DNA of 13,921 bases. Origin: Hemicentrotus pulcherrimus (taxonomy: Eukaryota; Echinodermata; Echinoidea; Camarodonta; Strongylocentrotidae). The notes beneath the pieces are model-generated. The model had not been told where the DNA came from. It ran no database searches and saw nothing but the letters and a program-made list of their open reading frames with translations. Of the stretch, positions 1 to 7,500 are shown one piece after another. Each line of letters starts with the position of its first letter. The first letter of the stretch is position 1. The stretch spans positions 85,165 through 99,085 of the forward strand of contig BEXV01001639.1 of assembly GCA_003118195.1 (NCBI GenBank). Reading direction: 5' to 3'. Position numbers and translations under genes: made by a program.

Positions 1-1585
1 TACATAATAGCAGTGAAGGGATGTTCCTTTGTCTACCTGAGGAACTGTATATTTTGTCCGCTTTCTTTGTCCGTCATGTTCATAGTGATATCATTCTCAT
101 AATCACCCTCACGTGTCAAGGACAAAGTTTGTTCTCATTCACTGGGTTTCTATGAACAGGAAGTACTATTTTAACTCAACTGTGATCTAGGAGGCTTTGC
201 CACTGGTACTTGTCTGTGAACCCAAGAAAAATCATCTTTGTACACATTATCTCGTAGACAGAATTCTCAGAATTTTTAATTTCTTGTCCTTAATGTAAAC
301 ATCAAACATACAAATATAGTTCATATTCATGACAGCTCTCCCCCACCCTTACACGAATGTCGTCCTGTCAATTAATGAAATTGAGCAGAAAAATACACAA
401 CATTCTTCATAACATTTCACAAAATATTACATTAAAGTCAATCAAACATATCCTGATAATGATTTAGAATCATTTCATCCATGTCCTCATTGTTTCAGTT
501 CTTATCATGCTTGATATTCACTTTTATTTTCAAGTTGTCTTTCCCACAGTGTTTTGTCCTATTTTATAGAGACATTCTACATAATTATGTCTGTAATACA
601 CTTTAAAAGCATAATTAATGCACTAAGAGAGTGTCCTGGACTAAAAAAAAAGAAAAAGGAAGAATAGGCAAAGGAGATTCTTTTTCTACCAAAAAACAAA
701 CAAGGAAAGGCTAGTACCAATATACAGAAGTCATAAGCTTTAGTAAGGAAAGGCTAAAAATATACAAATCCAATGCACAATTACTTTAAGATGTGTGAAG
801 TAAATCAATTACTTCATACATTTCATAAAAAATGTTGGTGGACAGAATATTTGGTTTAAATCTTTCTTTTAATTATGACACCACATGAAATTTCATTGGT
901 TTTATGAACCAACATATGTGTACTTCTAGGTTGTATGCTTTATCGTTAAATCTTTAAACAGCCAGAAAAGTAGACAGTCAGAAAGAATATTACAAACAAT
1001 AATATAGATACTCTGTAATTCCTTTTGGAATATGTCCCTTTTACACACCATAAATGGCAAAGACATTAAAAGACAGCATAAGTACATAAATCCACAGAAA
1101 AAATGAATCCAGGCATGAATAGGCACGATGTCTGTATAAGTACTATGAAAAGAACTGTGCCATGTCTGCACTGGGTTATATAACAGGAAGCCTTTTATCT
1201 CATACCATCACCACATATAATAATAGTAGTAGTAGTAGAAGTAGTAGTAGAAGTAGTAGCAATAATAATGATACTAATTTCATAAGTGATATGATCATCA
1301 AATATTTGTTAGGTCACTATGACACATGTGTATACAGTATCAAAGCCAAAAGAAAGGCCATCGCAAGCCATCGAGCGATGGAATTCACAAGCTTAATTTG
1401 ATTTTATTTAATTTCGGAACTTTACTTTAATCTTGATCTAAGGAGACACGAACGAACAAACGAACAGCTAGCGAGCATCAAGTCCACTAACTGCGTGCAT
1501 GTCTATTACGTAGGCTTTCTCACCAGCGCACTTTTACGAGTATTACGGGAAAAGTGCCCAGGCTAGCGTGTAAATAAAATATTCG
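1..1585. other. Left flank with no supported gene
   Basis: AT-rich sequence with A-rich patches (641-720) and the trinucleotide microsatellite at 1221-1270. Open frames on both strands are short, lack family resemblance and show no splice-linked continuation. A short GAAC-type repeat (ACGAACGAACAAACGAAC) lies near 1448-1465. It may be intergenic DNA or the UTR or intron of a neighbour outside the window. Confidence 0.65.
1221..1270. repeat. AGT/AAT trinucleotide microsatellite
   Basis: An interrupted run of AGT units with AGA and AAT variants on the plus strand. It creates a Ser/Asn-rich open frame (1162-1401) that I do not accept as a gene. Confidence 0.92.
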
Positions 1586-1612
1586 CCTCCAGGACAGCGT
1601 CTGTCCTGGGGG
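1586..1612. repeat. Tight hairpin with 3-base loop beside MITE copy A
   Basis: CCAGGACAG and CTGTCCTGG (1589-1597 and 1601-1609) flank the loop CGT. The pairing extends to 12 base pairs with one G-T mismatch (1586-1597 with 1601-1612). It may be an element terminus. It resembles a bacterial terminator only in shape. Confidence 0.85.
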
Positions 1613-1615
1613 GAG

Positions 1616-1756
1616 TTTCCCCAAACTTGTCATCAGTGACAAATGACAGTTTTTGTTATAAGCTACTGAAATCCTTGCTTCTGATTGGTTATCACCAGAT
1701 TTTTCACTGATATTTGTCATATGTCATTGAAAAAAAGGTTTTCTGAAATGGGTCCC
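1616..1756. mobile_element. MITE-like element, copy A
   Basis: Same family and orientation as copy B (2996-3135), with ends CCCCAAACTTGTCATC and TTTTCTGAAATGGGTCCC, the latter a diverged inverted form of the former. It lies outside the gene. Its left edge abuts a strong hairpin at 1586-1612. Confidence 0.75.
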
Positions 1757-2483
1757 AGGAAGAGTACTTATTCAAGATTTAGGATTCAAATACATGCAGG
1801 CCTCTTCAAAACATAGAAAAATGATTCAACACTATAGTATACAGTAACAACTTGATTATTCATAGCCTTACCAAGTTTTGTAATTGTTTAAGTATGTGAA
1901 GAAAAAAAAAAGAAAGAATGTGATAACTTAACAAAGGCCATCTTTTTTATGATTAACAAACAAAACAAAACAAAAAAACCCCATCAAATTTATGAATAGT
2001 TAAGTTGTTAACTTTACATGTATAGTCAAACATGTCATAGAGGCTACCTCTCCATAAAGACCACCTGTATACTGAGGTTATTTATACCGACGACTCTTCT
2101 GGACAGCCTTTAAAGTCACCATACAGTTATGGTAAGCACATTTGACGGGAATGTATACAATAGGGTAACCACATGGATATATTTCTAATCGTTTCTTTTT
2201 ATTAGTCTGAGATATGAACAGACCATGAAATAACTAAGCCTACAATGTCCTTGCAGAAAAATAGAAATGAGAATTTATCAATGATTACAAAGAGTCAATA
2301 CCTCCTGTATAATTCTTATCCCAAACCTAATGTAAACGTTCCATTTCTTGATATAACCATATGTTAGCAAACAGATGAATGGTAAAGTGAGCAACATTTC
2401 GAGAAAAAAAATCTCTCATAGCAACTGTTCAATCAATGCTATCACTGTATTACCGATGGAGACTATGCTCAGAGTATGATCAT
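1757..2483. other. Stretch with no supported gene
   Basis: AT-rich DNA with A runs near 1901 and 1961. I see no coding similarity, tandem repeat or transposon end here. Confidence 0.7.
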
Positions 2484-2609
2484 GTGAAGAATTGTGGTTG
2501 ATCTGATTCAATCGCATATCCTTTTACTCATGGGATTCTGCATTGCTTTGATATTGATAAGAGACTTACAATGGATTAAGATTGATTCAGATCAATCGTT
2601 ATTCTTTGC
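2484..2609. repeat. Imperfect foldback, arms of about 30 bases
   Basis: The arm at 2484-2513 pairs with 2580-2609: the reverse complement of the left arm reads GATTGAATCAGATCAA against GATTGATTCAGATCAA on the right, and then ATTCTT on both. The loop is 66 bases. An open frame of 61 codons runs across it on the plus strand, but it resembles no protein I know. Confidence 0.65.
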
Positions 2610-2867
2610 GAGACTGGACCGAAGAGATGCCACTATAATACTTAAACATTTCAAAAGATTCCGCTTACTGCAAAGATAAAAACACTTGGTGCATCAATCT
2701 TTCATAATTTTCATGAGTGGGGAAGATTCACGATGCTTTTATATTGTGAATTTAATGAATCAGAACATGTGATTGTTCACAATTTGCAGAAGTTCCTTGT
2801 CTTGATAATGGCTCTCATTGGACATTCTTGCAAAAGTATAATGGTGCGATCAGGTTCTAGTTAACAG

Positions 2868-2886
2868 TAGTTATTTCAAATAACTA
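2868..2886. repeat. Short perfect palindrome
   Basis: TAGTTATTT and AAATAACTA flank a single C, a 19-base near-perfect palindrome just past the candidate polyadenylation site on the minus strand. It may be chance in AT-rich DNA. Confidence 0.7.
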
Positions 2887-2896
2887 GTAAGGGGTG

Positions 2897-2985
2897 ATTC
2901 AATGCAATGTGTCCCATACAACATATCTCTTTATTCCAAATAGTCCATCCAAGAATGAAGAATATCTTGGTACAACCATTGAGAT
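2897..2985 (+). repeat. Possible third, inverted and diverged copy of the 3' UTR repeat
   Basis: The plus strand holds ATGCAATGTGTCC at 2903-2915, identical to the minus strand of unit 2 at 3376..3364. Similarity continues patchily (TACAA, ATAT, TTAT.CCA) for about 80 bases. The alignment is gapped and done by eye, so the call is tentative. Confidence 0.5.
2930..2935 (-). promoter_or_regulatory. Candidate polyadenylation signal AATAAA
   Basis: TTTATT on the plus strand reads AATAAA on the minus strand, followed downstream by a moderately T/G-rich stretch (TGTTGTATGGG). It is the first canonical hexamer after the stop codon. It lies in a diverged inverted copy of the 3' UTR repeat. Confidence 0.5.
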
Positions 2986-2995
2986 GGTGCTTCCC

Positions 2996-3135
2996 TTCCC
3001 CATTTCACAAAACTTGTCATCGGTGGCAAATAACAGTTTGTGTTATAAGCTAGTGAAATAATTGCTTCTGATTGGCTATCAGCAGATTTGAAACTCATTC
3101 GTCATTGAAAAGAAGGCTTTGTGAAACAGGTCCCT
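2996..3135. mobile_element. MITE-like element, copy B
   Basis: This copy shares its whole length with copy A (1616-1756), including ACTTGTCATC, GTTATAAGCTA, TTGCTTCTGATTGG and TGTCATTGAAA or GTCATTGAAA blocks. Its ends are imperfect inverted repeats: CCCCATTTCACAAAACTT on the left against the complement of the right end, ACCTGTTTCACAAAGCCTT. There is no coding capacity. It lies inside the probable 3' UTR. Confidence 0.75.
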
Positions 3136-3194
3136 GGTATCACTACCATTAGGCAGAGTCACATCAAGAGATATGTCATTCCTGGATTAAATAA

Positions 3195-3455
3195 ATGGAT
3201 AAATGCCATATCTTTAACCGGTCACATTGCATGGACCCGCCCTAAATAGTTACGGATGTTTTGAACACCCATCTGGCAATAAGAACATGGATTCTAAAGC
3301 TAAAACTGGAGATATTTCAATCATGGAAGAATTATATGGATAAATGCCATATATCTTGTACCGGACACATTGCATGGAACCGCCCTAAATGGGTACGGAT
3401 GTTTTGAACACCCGCCCGGCAATAAAACATGGATTCTAAATCTAAAACTGGAGAT
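3195..3455. repeat. Diverged tandem duplication, two units of about 120 bp, in the 3' UTR
   Basis: Unit 1 (3195-3313) and unit 2 (3336-3455) both begin ATGGATAAATGCCATAT and end TAAAACTGGAGAT on the plus strand. By eye they differ at about a dozen positions, with small indels. The repeat period is 141 bases and unit 2 ends only about 20 bases from the stop codon. No coding similarity is recognised. Confidence 0.92.
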
Positions 3456-3475
3456 GTGAAGCAGCAGCGAGCTAC

Positions 3476-3628
3476 TCATATGAGGCGTATCTTCTTGGTG
3501 GCGCTTTCCACCATCATCTCATCATCCATGAGCCCTGGGGGCGAGATGGCTTGAAGAAGTCTGGACTTGGTGGCACTTCCAAACAGCCCCAACAGGAGGG
3601 CTACACCATATCCGGTTGCTCTCTCACC
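3476..3628 (-). CDS. NPEPL1: NPEPL1 exon 12 (coding part), residues 474-523 and stop
   Basis: This exon encodes GERATGYGVALLLGLFGSA and then a C-terminal tail ending VESATKKIRLI, followed by TGA. GERATGxGVxLLxxLF is the conserved end of the M17 catalytic domain (MTGxxTG/RPTRTL in classic LAPs). The tail after residue 493 is variable, with a basic end (KKIR). The acceptor is ATACAG|GGT, phase 0. The frame stays open for 47 further codons after the TGA, but the family length supports ending here. Confidence 0.95.
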   Translation of the reverse strand, partial: GERATGYGVALLLGLFGSATKSRLLQAISPPGLMDDEMMVESATKKIRLI

Positions 3629-4496
3629 CTGTATGTGGAGACATTACAAAAAGGGACATTTAATACAAAAAGAATATTAATCATGGTTCCCATGTCCAAC
3701 AGGGGGTCAGGACCTCAGAGAAGATATGTTGTAAATCACGACATAAATATGAGGAAAACGAATTCCATGAATTTGTCATGTTTCCATGAATTTGTCATGT
3801 TTCTTGGTATCTCTTCAATTAGGATTGTTTAGAAAGTGATATAGCTTATCGTACTACACATATGTAAATTTACTACCGGTATTCAGGTGTAATGACATAC
3901 CTTCATGAGTTGGTTGAGAAATAACCAATAACCAACTCATGAAAGAGGTTTCATAACCTGGATTATACAAAATAAATAAAGTACAAAATACTTTAAAAAT
4001 CGCATTACAAGGCGCTCTATGTTTCATCTCATAACTGCTTAATATGATACAGCACATATTTGCTCTGTCGGTTTTTATGTTTAATAGCAAGACTCACTGA
4101 GTAACTCGGTGCGGCAATGTCGAAATGTATCCAGACTCCACCAAAGTCAAAGCCGATGTGAGAACCAATAAAAAGACCTGCACAAGAACTCTGGGCATTA
4201 CCACGATCCTGAAAAAACAATGGTAATCATTTTTTGGACATAGAGGAATAAAATGTAATGGTATGCTGAGTTTATGTACAAAACTGAGGTTAGGGACAGT
4301 GCCGTGATTGGTGTTCTCAACATACAAAAAAAAATTGATACATTGTCAAGAAATCATCCAGGTATATATGACATGTTATTTCCCATTGATACTGAAGATT
4401 GAGGTGTCCTTAAATAATTGTTGACAGACAGAGAAAGACAAAAATAAAGAAGAAAAGATAGATCAAGTAGGAACAAGAGAAGGAGAGCAAGAGAAG

Positions 4497-4534
<38 letters not shown>

Positions 4535-7500
4535 AGAGAAGGGAAAACCAAAAGCGATAAAAAGAGGGTGTCAATTTCATAGTATAAAGTAGTAGGATCA
4601 GATTTCCAAGGCAACTCTCTTCCTCTATTTTTCAATTGATGAAATGTTAAACAGATGATTGCAACTGTGTCCCAATTATGCCTCCACCAGTATCTACATG
4701 GATGTTAATAATTGATGAATGATTCTGTGACATTTAACTTCTTCCGCCGAAATCTACTGACTTCTCTCTTGCATGCCCATACATTCTTGATCCATGTTTG
4801 AGTAAAATCCGCTAAATGGTTCTTGATTTATCACAGTAACGAAAAGCAGGACGGATGGACAGACAACCCCAAATCATAATGCCTCGAGCACCACCTTCTG
4901 GGCGGAGGCATAACAATTAAACTCTTCTGACCTACAATATTTTGAGATGACAAAATATCATTGAAAGCAATATTAATCATTCTATGAAAAATGCTTCAAA
5001 ATTATTTGAAATTTCTACAAAGGACCGTCTTTTGTGGTGGTTTCGTTCGTTCTTATAATATGCTGAATACAGGAGAGTCACTAATATGTAGAATCTTTGA
5101 AAAAACAAGGAAGGAACTGTAATGAGCTAGTTACCTGTAGGTTAGGAAAGGCCTAATCTCCTAACTATCTGATAACAACCATTGATGTTTATAATAATAA
5201 TAATAAAAAAATATTACATTATGTGAGTTGGCAAGACCAAATCTTTAGATCACATGAGGGAAGAAATCATAAGGGCACAGGAAATCAGCGGGTTGACTTA
5301 AAAAAATAATAAACTGATCACATGGAGCCATAACAAGGAAGTTGACATTGTCTTTTGGTGGATTTGAACTTTGGACAGCTGTCTGAAAGCTTGACATCTG
5401 TTTCTGATATTTATTCAGCCATTTAAAGGAAATAAAAGTATTGATAGATTTTTCTAGAATTTACTTCTAACAGGGAAAAACTGTTATCTCACTTTTAGTC
5501 CATCAGCCATATTTATTTTTCCTCAGGGATCAATTATCCTCACACACAAAAAAGGTGAAATTTGTCCTTTTTGAACCTAAAATGAACAACTGAATCTCAG
5601 AGTATTATCATCAGTTTGTAGCAAAACTGGTGTAAAAGGTGTCTAGCCCCAAACAGAAAATATGATTTGTTTATATATTTGAAATCAAATCGAACCGTAC
5701 ACTTATCACAGTGACCTCTACTGTTTAGGACATTAGCTGCTTTCACTCTGCATTAAAGAAAAAATCAAACACTTTCCTCTGTCTGGAATGTAAATAAATC
5801 CTTGACTTACCGCTACAGAGTTCTTCATGTCAGCTATTGCACTACCAAACTCACTAAAGTGAAGCTCTGGGCAATAAACTAGAGGGAACACCAAGTCACC
5901 ACTGCTACGACCTGAAAGACAAGCAACATCCATTCAAGCAAATTTTTTGAGGATTCATTAAAAAGTAAACAAATGAAAATATCGCTCTAAATTTCGTCTG
6001 TACCTACATAACATTTATTTCTTATTACTCTTAATTTTTGTAAATACATATATCCATTAAAGGGCGTGTATATCCTAATATTGAGTTGGTTTTAATACAA
6101 GCAGAAGAATGAGAGAAATAAGTCAAAAACTGATTAAAAATAAAAAGGTTATTAATTTTTGAAGGTGCAATCCATCAAGACAAAAAGTGGTAACTTTGTG
6201 ATTTATCTTGCAAGGTCCCATTCCATTTGCCCTGAACTTCAACAATCTTTAAAAATCTGATTTTCCCTTAAATTTTTTTTCAATCAGACATTCACCATAA
6301 ACATATTTATTGCAAACAAGTTTTGCTACGACCCCTATACGACCCCTGTAAGCAAGATAAAAAAATCATAACTTTTTAAAATCCCATATCCCATATCCTT
6401 CAAACTTTCATAAATTGTTCCTCTCATTTTTCTGCTTTCATTAAAAGCAACTTAATATCAGGGTGGACTTCCTATTCAATTCCATCCAAATGCAATGAAT
6501 AATCCATTATCCCAACAATGAAATAACAGTTATTCCTAATGGATGGAGATTAGCTGAATTATATTTTGTATGTATACACTTGGTGCAGAAACAATGTCAT
6601 ATCGCTGAAGAACTGACAACCATAGCAGTAGTGTCGAGTCAATTTCAAATGGTCTTACCTGCTTTTGTTGAAGCAATTTCCCAGTCTTCGTTGTTGGTTA
6701 GGAGTCCAGCGTGGTACTTTCCTGTTGAGATTCCTTGGGCGCCGGTCAGTGTGGCCATGTCAACGATGATATCAGCCTTCAGATCTCTTGCAGCATACGA
6801 CACCTACAAAATAAAATAAAATGGTAGAGATTTAGGTCAGGGTTGGAAAAATAAATCACAAATTATGAAGATTTCTTATCGTTGAAAAGTAAAATATTAA
6901 TTTTTACAAATTTAAATGACGATTTAAAAAAAAATCAATTCTATTTTTAAAATCTTGGTCCTATGAGATTAAATCTTGCTCACGTAAGTGCAGTAATGAG
7001 GATATTTTACACTTACTTTATAGAAATCCATCATTGAAAGAAAAAAACTAGCAATTTGGGTATCAAAAAATTAACAAAAGGTTGAAAATTGACTGGATTT
7101 TTTCATTGAGATAATCAAATCTGGTATAATTTCCACAATTACTTGTCAAAGCCTACAGTAGTGGATAAAGAAAGATCATAGAATGCCTACATTGCCTAAT
7201 GAAAGACATGAGGAATATATCAAAGTGCTACATTTATCTCTATGCATCAATGTGGTTTTTGTGACACTTTTTTTTTTACTTACACCATCTGCTAGTACTA
7301 ATCTTCCCTCAGCATCTGTGTTATTGATTTCAACTGACCTGTGATTTAAAAAATAAAACAAAAATAATTGAAATGTCTCAAAGGAATGAACACTGACCAA
7401 TTTCTACATATCATTCTTTCTGACCACTACATGGTATTGTAGTTGATAAAATATTATCATATGTACATTTGCTTATTTGTGACTAAAGTTGATGAAATGA

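Larger units (their letters stand above)
2910..3475 (-). other. Probable 3' UTR of the aminopeptidase gene
   Basis: The minus strand downstream of the TGA first reaches a canonical AATAAA at 2935..2930, which would end the transcript near 2910 and give a 3' UTR of about 560 bases. Most of that length is repeat: a tandem duplication (3195-3455) and a MITE-like element (2996-3135). Other AATAAA hexamers occur on this strand further left, near 2198 and 1392, so a longer form is possible. Confidence 0.5.
3629..4097 (-). other. Intron 11 (469 bp, phase 0)
   Basis: GTGAGT to CACATACAG. It contains a perfect 14-bp stem-loop (3902-3943) and an exact 19-bp tandem duplication (3763-3800), both described separately. 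The rest is AT-rich. Confidence 0.88.
4209..5810 (-). other. Intron 10 (1602 bp, phase 0)
   Basis: GTAAGT to TTTTTTCAG. It holds a 238-bp MITE (4676-4913), a long polypurine tract with a GA microsatellite (4420-4553), and an AAT microsatellite (about 5190-5206). 5210-5810 shows no gene or clear repeat. Confidence 0.9.

Noticed and set aside
1162..1401. Plus-strand Ser/Asn-rich open frame.
   Set aside because: Its low-complexity part comes from the AGT/AAT microsatellite, and the rest shows no similarity to a known protein.
3332..3475. Open frame of 47 codons continuing after the TGA stop, which could suggest stop-codon readthrough.
   Set aside because: The stop context is TGA-G without the known CTA-type readthrough signal. 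The extension runs through repeat sequence, an open run of this length is not rare by chance, and the family length already fits 523 residues.
3551..3832. Plus-strand open frame of 93 codons.
   Set aside because: It is the antisense shadow of exon 12 plus intron sequence, and has no family resemblance.
4354..4635. Minus-strand open frame rich in Leu and Ser.
   Set aside because: It is produced by reading the (TC)n microsatellite and polypyrimidine tract. It is not a protein domain.
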